64,000 nucleotides of DNA from Sporosarcina quadrami (GCF_014836615.1 NZ_JACSQN010000009.1:1-64000), one strand, 5' to 3'. Positions 36,518-44,976 are shown, counted from the first letter of the stretch. Notes: generated from the letters alone by a model not told the origin. Numbers and translations are program-made.

Positions 36518-36757
36518 GTCTAGCTGCGAAAGGCAGCTGCTCGGGTCGTTTCAGAGCTTAAGTAAAGGCAAAGAACGCCTTTATTTCAGCTCTTCCAACG
36601 CCTGTCGCAGCTTAGCGCCTTTCTCCGCTTTTGATTAGTCTAGCTGCGAAAGGCAGCTGCTCGGGTCGTTTCAGAGCTTAAGTAAAGGCAAAGAACGCCT
36701 TTATTTAAGCTCTTCCAACGCCTGTCGCAGCTTAGCGCCTTTCTCCGCTTTTGATTA
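36518..36757. repeat. Two tandem 120-bp copies of a structured intergenic repeat
   Basis: Copy 1 is 36518-36637 and copy 2 is 36638-36757, differing at one base (C in TTTCAGC versus A in TTTAAGC). Each has an outer helix GCTGCGA/TCGCAGC and an inner hairpin AGAGCTTAA-gt-AAAGGC pairing with GCCTTT-at-TTAAGCTCT, which is perfect in copy 2. The unit opens GTCTAGCTGCG and ends CCGCTTTT, like a 100-120 base intergenic element I recall from other Bacillaceae genomes. The stop codon of spoVIF lies inside the end of copy 2. Confidence 0.95.
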
Positions 36758-37006
36758 GTTCCCCATCATTTTTTGAATATCTCCCATATTAACTGAGCTT
36801 CCGTTTTTGACGATTGAGTTGACTAGGTCGTCTTCCACGTGTTGGGGTACGTTTTTGTTTGCTAGTTTCCCAACTTTGCGAACGATTTTACGTACTTGGC
36901 GTTCGTCGTTGAAGTTAGCATTTTGGATAGCATTAGCAAGTGCAAATACTTCTTCCATTGGCACGCCAGTCTTGGACTCGATTTTTTTGAAAAAAGAATC
37001 ATTCAT
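36755..37006 (-). CDS. spoVIF: Stage VI sporulation protein F
   Basis: An 83-residue protein matching B. subtilis SpoVIF (YjcC), a sigma-K-dependent factor acting on GerR-controlled coat genes and late coat assembly. The sequence FKKIESKTGVPMEEVFALAN, RQVRKIVRKVGKLANK and the C-terminal KMMGN are typical. GGGAGGAATG precedes the ATG. It follows yjcZ by 18 bases on the same strand. Its TAA (36755-36757) is formed by the last bases of the adjacent 120-bp repeat, so repeat insertion may have replaced the original stop region. Confidence 0.85.
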   Translation of the reverse strand: MNDSFFKKIESKTGVPMEEVFALANAIQNANFNDERQVRKIVRKVGKLANKNVPQHVEDDLVNSIVKNGSSVNMGDIQKMMGN

Positions 37007-37024
37007 ATTGTCATTCCTCCCTCA

Positions 37025-37183
37025 TTAAACAAAAGTCGCGCCCACAATGATTAGCAATATGAAGAGGACGACGATCAGTACAAATGTGGAACCGCCGTAT
37101 GAGCCTCTTCCTTGACAACCGCCGTATCCGCCGCCATATCCTACGCCACAACCGCCGTAAGGATTGTTGTATCCACCGAACAT
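37025..37183 (-). CDS. yjcZ: YjcZ family sporulation protein
   Basis: A 52-residue protein: a Gly/Tyr/Cys-rich N-terminal half (MFGGYNNPYGGCGVGYGG) and one C-terminal membrane helix (FVLIVVLFILLIIVGATFV). This is the YjcZ/YhfM-like tiny sporulation membrane protein family, whose members sit in spore membranes or coat and whose function is unclear. GGAGGG precedes ATG 37183. A CATACGATA element (37216-37208, minus strand) resembles a sigma-E/sigma-K -10 but lacks a convincing -35. It lies between spoVAE and spoVIF. Confidence 0.85.
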   Translation of the reverse strand: MFGGYNNPYGGCGVGYGGGYGGCQGRGSYGGSTFVLIVVLFILLIIVGATFV

Positions 37184-37255
37184 AAAAATCCCTCCTTCCC
37201 TTCCATCTATCGTATGCAGATAGCTGGAGGAATGAGGGGGCGTTTGCACATTTTT

Positions 37256-37618
37256 TTACACGTCACCTTTTGGCTTGAAAAGAAATACTGCAATGAAAGC
37301 AAAAAGTATTGCTGCACTTATCCCTGAACTCGTCACTTCAAACATGCCCGTAAGCACTCCTATAAATCCGTGTTTTTCTGCTTCTGCAAGTGCTCCATGT
37401 GTCAACGCGTTACCGAATGAAGTAATAGGAATTGTGGCACCTGTTCCAGCAAAGTCGATTAACGGCTCATAAAGACCGAAGCCGTCTAAAATGGAGCCGA
37501 TGACGACTAGCGTACACAATGTATGTGCAGGGGTTAGCTTAGCCACGTCAAACAATAATTGTCCGATGACACAAATCAGACCACCGACTACGAATGCGGT
37601 TATATATATTGAAAACAT
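37256..37618 (-). CDS. spoVAE: Stage V sporulation protein AE (SpoVAEb type)
   Basis: A 120-residue membrane protein with about four helices. Family blocks are [36 protein letters not shown] and [18 protein letters not shown]. SpoVA proteins form the channel that imports Ca2+-dipicolinic acid into the forespore and releases it during germination. The sequence shares the GFG(N)A and GAGGxxPITGFGNA-like patterns with SpoVAC, its distant paralogue. It follows spoVAD by nine bases. No spoVAF or spoVAEa gene follows. Confidence 0.92.
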   Translation of the reverse strand: MFSIYITAFVVGGLICVIGQLLFDVAKLTPAHTLCTLVVIGSILDGFGLYEPLIDFAGTGATIPITSFGNALTHGALAEAEKHGFIGVLTGMFEVTSSGISAAILFAFIAVFLFKPKGDV

Positions 37619-37627
37619 CTACACCAC

Positions 37628-38629
37628 TCATTTCATCGTTAGTTCTATTGCATGTGCAATGGAAGGAATCGTGTCGCCTTGTTGGAAAGACATTGGGGAT
37701 AATAAAGCACCTGTCGCAATAAGTAATACCTTTTTATATTCTTTAGACAGTAGCTTGGCATAGACTTCAGACAAATAAACAGCAGCCGAGCAGCCAGCTC
37801 CACTTGCACCAGCCATAAAATCGGGATTCTTACCGTAAAACTCCATTCCGGCATCACTGAAGTTATCTATATTCGTTATTCCCTGATTTTGAACGAGCTT
37901 GATAAAAATCGCAAAACCATTTTTACCGAGATCCCCCGTCATAATACAGTCATAATCACTTACCTGCTTATTATGTCCTTCTAAATGTCTTTTCAGTGTA
38001 TCCGCAGCTGCAGGAGCCATGGCAGCTCCCATATTGAGTGGGTCTGTCATGCCCATATCAACGGCCTTTCCAAAAGTGCCACATACAATAGAAGGAACAC
38101 CATTTCTGTGTGGTGTAATTGCGGCAATTCCTGCTGCAGTTGCAGTCCATTGGGCAGTTTCACCTTTTTGCGCTCCATATTCTATCGGATAGCGGAATTG
38201 CCGTTCAATGGCATTGTGTTGGCTGGCGGAACCTGCAATGGTAAGTTGCGACATACCCGATTCAGTTAATAGTGCAGCGAGTAACATAGAGGAAACGGAC
38301 GTTGCACAAGCAGCAAAGACTCCAATGTAAGGAATTCCGATTGATGTTGCAGTAAAATTTGATGGTGTCATTTGATTGACAAGATCGCCTACTAGGAAAA
38401 AGTCCGCATCACTCGGTACTTTTCCAAGCTTGCTTAAAGCGATCATACAAGCATCTTCCATCAGTTTCGCATGGCCATGTTCATTCGTCTTCGCGTCACA
38501 ACTTTCATCATCATAGATTTTATCAAAATGACTATGGAAAGGACTCTTTTTTTCAAGTGGACCTGCTGTCACACCAGTCGCCACAATAGAAGGAAGCGAA
38601 GGAAACGTCAATAGACCTTTCTTCACCAT
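37628..38629 (-). CDS. spoVAD: Stage V sporulation protein AD
   Basis: A 333-residue thiolase-fold protein that binds dipicolinic acid on the outer face of the spore inner membrane. Recognisable blocks are GPLEKKSPFHSHFDKIYDD, GIPYIGVFAACATSVSSML (with the thiolase-like Cys region), GTFGKAVDMGMTDPLNMGAA and MAGASGAGCSAAVYLSEVYA. It overlaps spoVAC by seven bases and precedes spoVAE. GGAGTCG lies before the ATG. Length and sequence are typical. Confidence 0.95.
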   Translation of the reverse strand: MVKKGLLTFPSLPSIVATGVTAGPLEKKSPFHSHFDKIYDDESCDAKTNEHGHAKLMEDACMIALSKLGKVPSDADFFLVGDLVNQMTPSNFTATSIGIPYIGVFAACATSVSSMLLAALLTESGMSQLTIAGSASQHNAIERQFRYPIEYGAQKGETAQWTATAAGIAAITPHRNGVPSIVCGTFGKAVDMGMTDPLNMGAAMAPAAADTLKRHLEGHNKQVSDYDCIMTGDLGKNGFAIFIKLVQNQGITNIDNFSDAGMEFYGKNPDFMAGASGAGCSAAVYLSEVYAKLLSKEYKKVLLIATGALLSPMSFQQGDTIPSIAHAIELTMK

Positions 38630-39078
38630 GTTGCGACTCCTAATTTCACAAGAATGGTTTTAACGAGAGCGACTAGAAACGCAGAAAATACACCGAATAG
38701 AATTACGGATCCAGCCAGTTTAAACATGTTACCTCCAACGCCAAGTACGTAGCCTTCTGTTTTATGTTCGATTGCAGCGGAGATGACTGCATTCCCGAAT
38801 CCAGTGATCGGCACAGCTCCACCTGCCCCTCCAAATTGGCCGATTTTCTTATAAAGTCCAAAACCTGTCAATAGCATTGAAATGAAAATCATCGTAGCGA
38901 CAGTTGGATTGCTTGCGGTCCGTTCTGTAAAATTAAAAAATGTCATATAGAACACAGCAATGAATTGTGCAATAAGACAAATCGTACCTCCAGTGATAAA
39001 CGCTCTGAAGACATTTTTCAGAATAGGCGTCGTGGGTGTGATGCTTTGTTCGATTTTGGCATATTTTTCTTTATCCAT
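38623..39078 (-). CDS. spoVAC: Stage V sporulation protein AC
   Basis: A 151-residue membrane protein with four helices. The block FGGAGGAVPITGFGNAVISA and the N-terminal PILKNVFRAFITGGTICLIA are diagnostic. SpoVAC behaves as a mechanosensitive channel subunit for dipicolinate movement. Its start overlaps the stop of the lipoprotein gene (TGATG-like junction), so expression is coupled. It is the first classic spoVA gene of this operon; spoVAA and spoVAB are absent here. Confidence 0.95.
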   Translation of the reverse strand: MDKEKYAKIEQSITPTTPILKNVFRAFITGGTICLIAQFIAVFYMTFFNFTERTASNPTVATMIFISMLLTGFGLYKKIGQFGGAGGAVPITGFGNAVISAAIEHKTEGYVLGVGGNMFKLAGSVILFGVFSAFLVALVKTILVKLGVATW

Positions 39079-39479
39079 CAGGTTTGTTCCTCCACTAGAG
39101 CAATTAGCTCATGAATATCCTCTTTAACGTCTTCATCTTTACTTGTAAGAATTAACTTTGTCGTTTCAGTAAGTATCTTGCTATCTGCAGATACGAGTAC
39201 TGATAACTCGGGATACAGCTCTTTCAAGGAAGTTTCGAGCTCAGATGCGATTTTTGTTTTATTAAACCTGGAAAAGGTCTTGACGCGGATGCCGACTATT
39301 AAATGATCGTCATAAAACAAAGCTGCTGCACCTTTTATGCGCTCATCTTCTTTCACTAATACTTCTGCTTGACTGATGTTCTGGTTTGCTCTGTTTTCGA
39401 ATCTGAATTCGTTTGGGACACATCCTGCCAGCAAAAAAACCAAACTTAGAAATAGCAATAAGTGACGTATAATGATCAT
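39078..39479 (-). CDS. YhcN/YlaJ family sporulation lipoprotein
   Basis: A 133-residue lipoprotein: signal peptide MIIIRHLLLFLSLVFLLAGC with the lipobox LAGC (Cys20), then a domain with NRANQNISQAEVLVKEDERI and AAALFYDDHLIVGIRVKTFS, the YhcN/YlaJ pattern. Such lipoproteins localise to spore membranes. As first gene of a lipoprotein-AC-AD-AE operon it mirrors the middle of the mobile spoVA2mob operon of Bacillus, where a YhcN/YlaJ lipoprotein precedes spoVAC. A sigma-G-like promoter lies directly upstream. Confidence 0.82.
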   Translation of the reverse strand: MIIIRHLLLFLSLVFLLAGCVPNEFRFENRANQNISQAEVLVKEDERIKGAAALFYDDHLIVGIRVKTFSRFNKTKIASELETSLKELYPELSVLVSADSKILTETTKLILTSKDEDVKEDIHELIALVEEQT

Positions 39480-39492
39480 CGCCTTTTTTTAA

Positions 39493-39523
39493 CAGTATGC
39501 CAATGTCTGTTGTTTTTTATTCA
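39493..39523 (-). promoter_or_regulatory. Sigma-G-like promoter of the spoVA operon
   Basis: Minus strand TGAATA (39523-39518) is separated by exactly 18 bases from CATACTG (39499-39493), against a sigma-G consensus of TGAATA and CATACTA. The predicted start leaves a leader of under 10 bases before the ATG, unusually short. Forespore expression is expected for spoVA genes. Confidence 0.55.
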
Positions 39524-39560
39524 TACCGTGATGTTTGCCCTAGTTCAGTTGGAACAAACG

Positions 39561-39569
39561 CATAAAGTA
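39561..39569 (+). promoter_or_regulatory. Candidate sigma-K/sigma-E -10 element of cotZ
   Basis: CATAAAGTA fits the CATANNNTA -10 of mother-cell sigma factors and stands 38 bases before the cotZ ATG, with AAGGAGGTGG in between. No clear -35 AC is at the right distance, so the call is tentative. Confidence 0.35.
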
Positions 39570-39598
39570 TAAGGAGTTGAGAAAAGGAGGTGGAATGA

Positions 39599-40156
39599 AT
39601 GGGATGTGGAAGAAATGATGACATCGGTAACGCTCGTCATAACGACAATTGTATCTGTGAAGTAGTTCGTGCCATCAAGCGCGTGCAAGATATTAGAGAT
39701 GATTTCGATTGTGATGATTGCAAGACCGATTGTTTCCTTACTCCGCTTGGGAGCCTGGTAAGTCCTACGAGACAGCGCGCAAATACGCGTGTATTCATGT
39801 TAATGAACGAAAAAGGCGATCCATTCAAAGCAATGTTTAAAAGAAATCGGAGGTTTGTAGAAGCTGCTGAAGCAACTGCTTCCGATCAGAGTCGTAGGGA
39901 CTGTGCAACATGTTTCTCGATTTTCTTCAGAGTACAAAGGATTTTTGATAATTGCTGTGCGACATTACAAGTATTAGAACCACTTGATGCAAGAGGCCGT
40001 AAAGTCGATTTGTTCAAAGGCGGTAAATTGGATCTTGATGCAGTATGTTTAGTGGAAAGATTCGCTGCTACCGGTTCTTGTGTAACTGTAGATTTGACTT
40101 GTTTCTGTGGAATTCAATGTGTGAAAGACGTTTTCATCGATTGCGACGAAGACTGA
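39599..40156 (+). CDS. cotZ: CotY/CotZ family spore coat/exosporium protein
   Basis: A 185-residue Cys-rich morphogenetic protein of the outermost spore layer (crust or exosporium). Cysteines cluster in DCDDCKTDC (about 37-45), DCATCFSIFFRVQRIFDNCC (about 101-120) and CFCGIQC (about 162-172), consistent with disulfide cross-linking into a two-dimensional lattice as shown for CotY. The block LGSLVSPTRQRANTRVFML is typical. A consensus AAGGAGGTGG precedes the ATG at 39599. It is divergent from spoVA and convergent with cotO. Confidence 0.9.
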   Translation: MGCGRNDDIGNARHNDNCICEVVRAIKRVQDIRDDFDCDDCKTDCFLTPLGSLVSPTRQRANTRVFMLMNEKGDPFKAMFKRNRRFVEAAEATASDQSRRDCATCFSIFFRVQRIFDNCCATLQVLEPLDARGRKVDLFKGGKLDLDAVCLVERFAATGSCVTVDLTCFCGIQCVKDVFIDCDED

Positions 40157-40178
40157 TACCTTGAACTGTTATGCTTGA

Positions 40179-40218
40179 ATTGTCCGGCCGATTTACTGGC
40201 CGGACATTTTATTTTTTA
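40179..40218 (+). terminator. Terminator of cotZ
   Basis: TGTCCGGCC and GGCCGGACA arms around GATTTACT, followed by TTTTATTTTTTATT. A very stable hairpin 25 bases after the stop codon. Confidence 0.95.
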
Positions 40219-40223
40219 TTGCA

Positions 40224-40257
40224 CACAAAAAGACAGGACAAGTTTCTGTCCCGTCAA
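40224..40257 (-). terminator. Terminator of the mgtE-cotO transcript
   Basis: GACGGGACA and TGTCCTGTC arms (one G-T) around GAAACT, followed by TTTTTGTG on the minus strand. It lies two bases after the cotO stop. Confidence 0.85.
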
Positions 40258-40259
40258 GC

Positions 40260-40715
40260 TTACGTTCTATCGAATGATTGCCCTCTCCATAACACATCTT
40301 CAATCTTTGAAATATCAACTTCTGTTACGTCTCCATCAATTCCAATCCAAATTGTTGAATCCTGCACTTTTTGAATATCACCTTTTACGGTCTTTCCTTC
40401 AACAATGAACTGCAACGGTTGATATGCCTGTTTCTGAAAAGGACGGTTTAAATAGTCGATAAGACCTCTTATTTCAGGTTCTTGACTTTCATTAACAGGC
40501 ACAGTTAGCGGTATATCTGAACCGACGATATCAATTTTCTCTTTCAAAAATGTTTCATCTGGAGAAAATACTGAAGTACTCTCTTCCTCCACCACTTTCA
40601 CTTTGACAAACACAGGCGGGCCTTGCACAAATAGTAACGGATGTGTATAGGAAATAATCTTTCCCCCTTTTTCCGTAGTATATGCGCCTAAACTAGAGGA
40701 AGTTCTTTTCATCAT
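40260..40715 (-). CDS. cotO: CotO family spore coat protein
   Basis: A 151-residue protein of the CotO (YjbX) coat family. B. subtilis CotO is a late-assembly coat protein encoded beside cotZ, as here. The N-terminal part is variable; the C-terminal 70 residues carry the conserved IRGLIDYLNRPFQKQAYQPL and GKTVKGDIQKVQDSTIWIGI segments, ending with a VDISKIEDVLWRG strand. It starts one base after the mgtE stop, without a good Shine-Dalgarno, so translation probably depends on the ribosome finishing mgtE. Confidence 0.82.
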   Translation of the reverse strand: MMKRTSSSLGAYTTEKGGKIISYTHPLLFVQGPPVFVKVKVVEEESTSVFSPDETFLKEKIDIVGSDIPLTVPVNESQEPEIRGLIDYLNRPFQKQAYQPLQFIVEGKTVKGDIQKVQDSTIWIGIDGDVTEVDISKIEDVLWRGQSFDRT

Positions 40716-40716
40716 T

Positions 40717-42090
40717 TTATAAACTGTTAATGAACGTCGTTGCTAATCCTAAATAGATAATAATACTAATTAAGTCATTTAACGTTGTTATGAACGGTCC
40801 AGATGCGACAGCAGGGTCAATTTTCATTTTATGCATGAACAACGGAATGAAAGAACCTGAAATTGTAGCAACGAAAATAGATACTAAAATAGCTGCGCCT
40901 ACTAACAATGCGATGATGAATTCATGTTTCCATACAAATATTAAGCCCACGACAAAAATGGCACAAACAATTCCGGTGATCAGGCCAGTTCCCGCTTCAC
41001 GTAATAGGAGCTTGAACTTGCTCTCTTCCTCGATATCACGTGTCGCAATACCACGAACAGCTACTGCAAGTGCCTGAGTTCCGCTATTTCCTGCTGTACC
41101 TGCAATTAAAGGTATGAATGCTGCCAGCAAAGCCACTTGCGAAATCGTATCTGTAAACAAGTCGATCAAATTTGCTGTAAGCATTCCTAATACTAGAAGA
41201 ATAATTAACCACGGAATCCTTTTCTTAGCAGCTGAAATAGATGTTTTATCAAATGAATCCATGTTGGAAACGGCCGCTAATTTGGAGTAGTCATCAGATG
41301 CTTCTTCTTCTATAACATCAAGAATATCATCGACTGTAATGATTCCAAGCATATGATATTGGAAATCGACGACAGGTACTGCTAGCAAATTATAATCCTG
41401 CGTCGTACGTGCTACGTCTTCTTGGTCATCGGAAACAAACACACTTACAACTCGTTCATTCATTATCGATTCGATAAGTGTATCTTCATCGGTAATAATT
41501 AGATCACGGAGAGAAACGACTCCCGTTAAATGATTGTCTTCGTCGACGACAAAGACGTAGTAGATTGTCTCTGCAGACGGAGCTTCATTACGCAAAATCG
41601 TCATCGCAGAACGGACCGTTGAATTTTGAGGAACGGATACGTATTCTGTTGTCATAATGGAACCGGCTGTATATTCCTCGTAATGCAAGAGCGCTTTAAT
41701 CTGGGCAGCCGAATCTTTGTTCATGAGCGTCAAATAACTGGCGATATGCAATTTATCAAGTTCTTTCAGGACATCTACCGCGTTATCGACGAACATGTAG
41801 GAGATCATGTCCGCTGCATACGTCGTGTCCATCTCCTGAAGGAACTGCTTATATTCACTTTCATCGATTTCACTTGTTTCGAAGATTTCAGCCAATTCTT
41901 TTGGAGATAGAAAGAAATACATCGTTTTGCGTTGGCTGACGTCTACTTTCTCATAGAAGACGGCTCGATCATAGGGGTGAAGACTTAGATATTCATCACG
42001 AAAAGATTTTATATCCTGTTTATCGAGTGCTTCTAACAATTTATCTTCATCTACATTGTTTTCTTCACGAAGTTCTTCATTCACCGTCAT
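40717..42090 (-). CDS. mgtE: Magnesium transporter MgtE
   Basis: A 457-residue Mg2+ channel. Order of domains: N superhelical domain (about 15-130), two CBS domains (about 140-255, with TAGSIMTTEYVSVPQNSTVR and VPVVDFQYHMLGIITVDDIL), a plug helix (YSKLAAVSNMDSFDKTSISA) and five membrane helices. The pore signature GTAGNSGTQALAVAVRGIAT is intact, as is AVASGPFITTLNDLISIIIY. Mg2+ binding to the cytoplasmic domains gates it. It lies directly upstream of cotO with a one-base gap, an odd pairing. AAGGAAGGTG precedes the ATG. Confidence 0.95.
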   Translation of the reverse strand: MTVNEELREENNVDEDKLLEALDKQDIKSFRDEYLSLHPYDRAVFYEKVDVSQRKTMYFFLSPKELAEIFETSEIDESEYKQFLQEMDTTYAADMISYMFVDNAVDVLKELDKLHIASYLTLMNKDSAAQIKALLHYEEYTAGSIMTTEYVSVPQNSTVRSAMTILRNEAPSAETIYYVFVVDEDNHLTGVVSLRDLIITDEDTLIESIMNERVVSVFVSDDQEDVARTTQDYNLLAVPVVDFQYHMLGIITVDDILDVIEEEASDDYSKLAAVSNMDSFDKTSISAAKKRIPWLIILLVLGMLTANLIDLFTDTISQVALLAAFIPLIAGTAGNSGTQALAVAVRGIATRDIEEESKFKLLLREAGTGLITGIVCAIFVVGLIFVWKHEFIIALLVGAAILVSIFVATISGSFIPLFMHKMKIDPAVASGPFITTLNDLISIIIYLGLATTFINSL

Positions 42091-42168
42091 GGCTACACCT
42101 TCCTTTCCAAACGAGTAAGCATGATGAATCGCACAGTGCGATTATATCTTGCCGTTCATTTTCTTGAA

Positions 42169-43122
42169 CTAGCACAAGCTAGTTTGTTTCATTGTGAACT
42201 CTTCTCTTATTAGGTGTTGCATGTCAAGAGGCAATGAGCTTTCAAATCGCATTAGTTGGTTTGTCAGCGGGTGCCTAAAGCCGATAGCTGAACAATGCAA
42301 CGCCTGTCTGTTCATTAAAAGTTTTGATCCGCCATATAAATCATCACCGACAAGTGGATGACCGAGCCAATTCATATGGACTCGAATTTGATGGGTACGT
42401 CCCGTATAAAGTTTAAGATTTATTGCCATATACTGTTTATCAAATTGTTTGAATCGACCTGTCACTTCAAGGTCTGTCCTTGCATATTGGCCGTCACTCC
42501 GAACGATTCGCTCCATAATACTGCCATCTTTTCTGCCAATTGGTTGCTCAATACTTAGCGAATTATGTTTCAAAACACCTTCAATGAAGGCGGTGTAACC
42601 ACGTGTAAAACCATCAATTCTCATCTGTTCATTTAACAAATGATGAATATGACGGTTTTTCGCTATACACATAAGACCTGAAGTGTCACGGTCCAACCGA
42701 GTTACAACATGAACCGTAGAAGGAACTCGTTCAGCGGCAAATTTCCCTGCAACAAAATTGGCGACTGTCCCTATTGGTTGATCGCGCGAAGGAATTGAAC
42801 TTTGTCCAGCAGGCTTATCGAGAATTAATAGGACATCGTCTTCGTAAATTACTGAAAGTGTGCCCATTTCCGGTTTCAGCCCATCACTTAGCTGTTCAAT
42901 CGGAAATTGCACAGTTACAGTATCCCCAAATTCAACTGTATGCCGAACGGTGCGTTCCACACCATTCACCATCAGTTTGCCACCATCGTATTTTACAGCA
43001 GTCAGTGTGCGTTTGGATATACCTCTTGTCTGCAGAAATTCACGAAGTAGCATACTTTCGATGTCTACACTAAAATTCAGTGTGAATTTATTGTTAATCA
43101 TCGCTTGAAATGAACGAATCAT
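42169..43122 (-). CDS. yjbO: RluA/RluD family pseudouridine synthase YjbO
   Basis: A 317-residue RNA pseudouridine synthase. An N-terminal S4-like segment ([38 protein letters not shown]) precedes the catalytic domain. The catalytic Asp lies in [17 protein letters not shown], the second motif is [13 protein letters not shown], and [20 protein letters not shown] closes the active site. It isomerises uridine in rRNA or tRNA; the exact site for YjbO-type proteins is not assigned. The first ATG overlaps the NAD kinase gene by 29 bases; an in-frame ATG at 43101 is an alternative. It is last in the yjbL-relQ-nadK-yjbO operon. Confidence 0.9.
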   Translation of the reverse strand: MIRSFQAMINNKFTLNFSVDIESMLLREFLQTRGISKRTLTAVKYDGGKLMVNGVERTVRHTVEFGDTVTVQFPIEQLSDGLKPEMGTLSVIYEDDVLLILDKPAGQSSIPSRDQPIGTVANFVAGKFAAERVPSTVHVVTRLDRDTSGLMCIAKNRHIHHLLNEQMRIDGFTRGYTAFIEGVLKHNSLSIEQPIGRKDGSIMERIVRSDGQYARTDLEVTGRFKQFDKQYMAINLKLYTGRTHQIRVHMNWLGHPLVGDDLYGGSKLLMNRQALHCSAIGFRHPLTNQLMRFESSLPLDMQHLIREEFTMKQTSLC

Positions 43123-43894
43123 GTACTCGTGTCCAAAACGGGAAAGGACGGAATCTGCCGAAACGAACTTTCTCCTGCGCTACTTTGTACTCGATTGACT
43201 TTACATCTTTATGCAAAAGCTGTAAATGGTCGATTGTTACCATGAAATCTGGCCCTTTCACTGGTGTTAAAACGCAACTGTGATGTGCAGGCAATATTAG
43301 TGGAGAACCGACAGTCCTGAATACCCTGTTATTAATGGAGGCCATTTCAGTCAACTGAATGGCAGGTAACGACGGATGGATGATCGCTCCGCCTAGCGCT
43401 TTATTATAAGCTGTTGAACCTGACGGTGTAGACATACATAATCCATCACCTCTGAACCGTTCAAAATGAATACCATTCAATTCGACATCCATGACAAGCG
43501 TCACTTCAGGGGATTTAACAGTCGATTCATTAAGAGCAAGATACGTTGTCACGGTGTCATTATGACGATAATTAATCTTCACCTCAAGAAGAGGGTATTC
43601 AATCACTTCATATTCCTTACGAGCGATAGACAAGACAAGTTTCTCCATCTCTTCTGGCTTCCAATCCGCGTAGAAACCGAGATGTCCTGTATGGATACCG
43701 ATAAACGCCGTGTCTTTCAACCGATCGATATGCTTATGAAATGCATGCAATAGCGTTCCATCGCCACCGATAGACAGGACTATTTCCGGTTCTTCTTCGT
43801 CAAGAACTAAGCCAAAGTCCGTTAAATAATCAACGGCTTCATCCTTCAATCGATTCGAAAGGGAATCGTTGCGTGTCTGGATTGCAAATTTCAT
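43094..43894 (-). CDS. nadK: NAD kinase
   Basis: A 266-residue ATP-NAD kinase that makes NADP+. The signature GGDGT is at residues 43-47 ([15 protein letters not shown]), LALNESTV is the NE motif near residue 122, and [20 protein letters not shown] binds the substrate. AGGGGAG is eight bases before ATG 43894; a GTG three codons upstream would overlap the relQ stop. Tight packing between relQ and yjbO matches the B. subtilis yjbM-yjbN-yjbO order. Confidence 0.95.
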   Translation of the reverse strand: MKFAIQTRNDSLSNRLKDEAVDYLTDFGLVLDEEEPEIVLSIGGDGTLLHAFHKHIDRLKDTAFIGIHTGHLGFYADWKPEEMEKLVLSIARKEYEVIEYPLLEVKINYRHNDTVTTYLALNESTVKSPEVTLVMDVELNGIHFERFRGDGLCMSTPSGSTAYNKALGGAIIHPSLPAIQLTEMASINNRVFRTVGSPLILPAHHSCVLTPVKGPDFMVTIDHLQLLHKDVKSIEYKVAQEKVRFGRFRPFPFWTRVHDSFISSDD

Positions 43895-43899
43895 CGATT

Positions 43900-44568
43900 T
43901 CACTCCCCTTTCCGTGTGTTTTCACTATAATCACGATCTGCTGTTTCTTTATAGGCGCTGAAATATTGTTGCGCATCATGAATCTCGTCGCGTATAAGTG
44001 ACATTTCCTCATCCAGCCTAAATGCCGCCTCCGCTGCACGTTCAAGCCGATGCCTAATTTCATTCGGCAACTCGCCTTGGTATTTATAATTCAATGAATG
44101 CTCGATAGATGCCCAGAAATTCATAGCGAGTGTTCTGATTTGAATTTCTGCTAATATCGTTTTTTCACCATGTATTGTCTGAACGGGATATTCAATGATC
44201 ATATGGAATGACCTATAGCCGCTTGGTTTTTTGTTTGAGATATAATCTCTTTCCTCAATAATACGTAAATCTGTACGATTCTGCAGTGCCGTAACCACTT
44301 TTCCAATGTCATCAACAAATTGACACATTATACGTATTCCTGCAATATCGGGCAGTTCTTCTGCCAATTCAGCGGAGGGCTTAAACGGTATTCTTTTTTC
44401 AAGTGTTTTGTCATAAATACTTGCAAGGGGTTTAACTCGACCGGTGACAAACTCCACCGGCATATGGTCGCCTTCCAATTCATACTGCGTGCGCAAACCT
44501 TTAAATTTCACTTTCAATTCTGCAACTGCTTGCTTATATGGTTCAAGAAATTGTTTCCATTCTTTCAT
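43900..44568 (-). CDS. relQ: Small alarmone synthetase RelQ (GTP pyrophosphokinase YjbM)
   Basis: A 222-residue single-domain (p)ppGpp synthetase. The Rel/SpoT synthetase motifs are present: [47 protein letters not shown] and [19 protein letters not shown]. There is no hydrolase domain. B. subtilis RelQ (SasB) is a tetramer activated by pppGpp. GGAGGGG precedes the ATG and the gene follows yjbL by 15 bases. Length matches the family. Confidence 0.95.
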   Translation of the reverse strand: MKEWKQFLEPYKQAVAELKVKFKGLRTQYELEGDHMPVEFVTGRVKPLASIYDKTLEKRIPFKPSAELAEELPDIAGIRIMCQFVDDIGKVVTALQNRTDLRIIEERDYISNKKPSGYRSFHMIIEYPVQTIHGEKTILAEIQIRTLAMNFWASIEHSLNYKYQGELPNEIRHRLERAAEAAFRLDEEMSLIRDEIHDAQQYFSAYKETADRDYSENTRKGE

Positions 44569-44583
44569 CTATACCCCTCCAGA

Positions 44584-44976
44584 CTAAATCTCAATACTTT
44601 GAAGGACAGCTTCGAATTGCTGCTCGACTGCAGTTGTAAATGCCTCTCCATAATTGTTATTTCCTTCAATGTTGTAAATGAGCATCGTCAGCTCTTCTTT
44701 AAAGCTTGGAAGAGGGATCGTAACATCGTTCCATTGCAATATAGGTTCGCTTTCTTTACTTAGCGCTTGTAACATATACTTCCATACATCTTTCGGGAAA
44801 TGAATATGTACATATCCATCTATGTCGTCTAACAAATACACAAAAGCCATTTCATCAGAATCAGTAATCATTTTGCCTGCCGGTGTACCTGTCGGCAGTT
44901 CGGCAGTTCCATCTAACAGGAACTGGATTATATCATTATCTACACCTGTATTTATCACTCTGTTTTGTATTCTCAT
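44584..44976 (-). CDS. yjbL: UPF0738 family protein YjbL
   Basis: A 130-residue soluble protein resembling B. subtilis YjbL (UPF0738). The core has GKMITDSDEMAFVYLLDDID, GYVHIHFPKDVWKYM and MLIYNIEGNNNYGEAF. Function unknown. AAGGAAGAA lies before ATG 44976; an upstream in-frame start at 44994 has no ribosome site. First gene of the yjbL-relQ-nadK-yjbO operon and divergent from yjbJ; the CYTH-domain gene yjbK found beside it in B. subtilis is missing. Confidence 0.85.
   Translation of the reverse strand: MRIQNRVINTGVDNDIIQFLLDGTAELPTGTPAGKMITDSDEMAFVYLLDDIDGYVHIHFPKDVWKYMLQALSKESEPILQWNDVTIPLPSFKEELTMLIYNIEGNNNYGEAFTTAVEQQFEAVLQSIEI

Noticed and set aside
37208..37216. CATACGATA as a sigma-K promoter of yjcZ
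   Set aside because: The -10 matches CATANNNTA but no AC or ATA -35 stands at 15-17 bases; left as a remark only.
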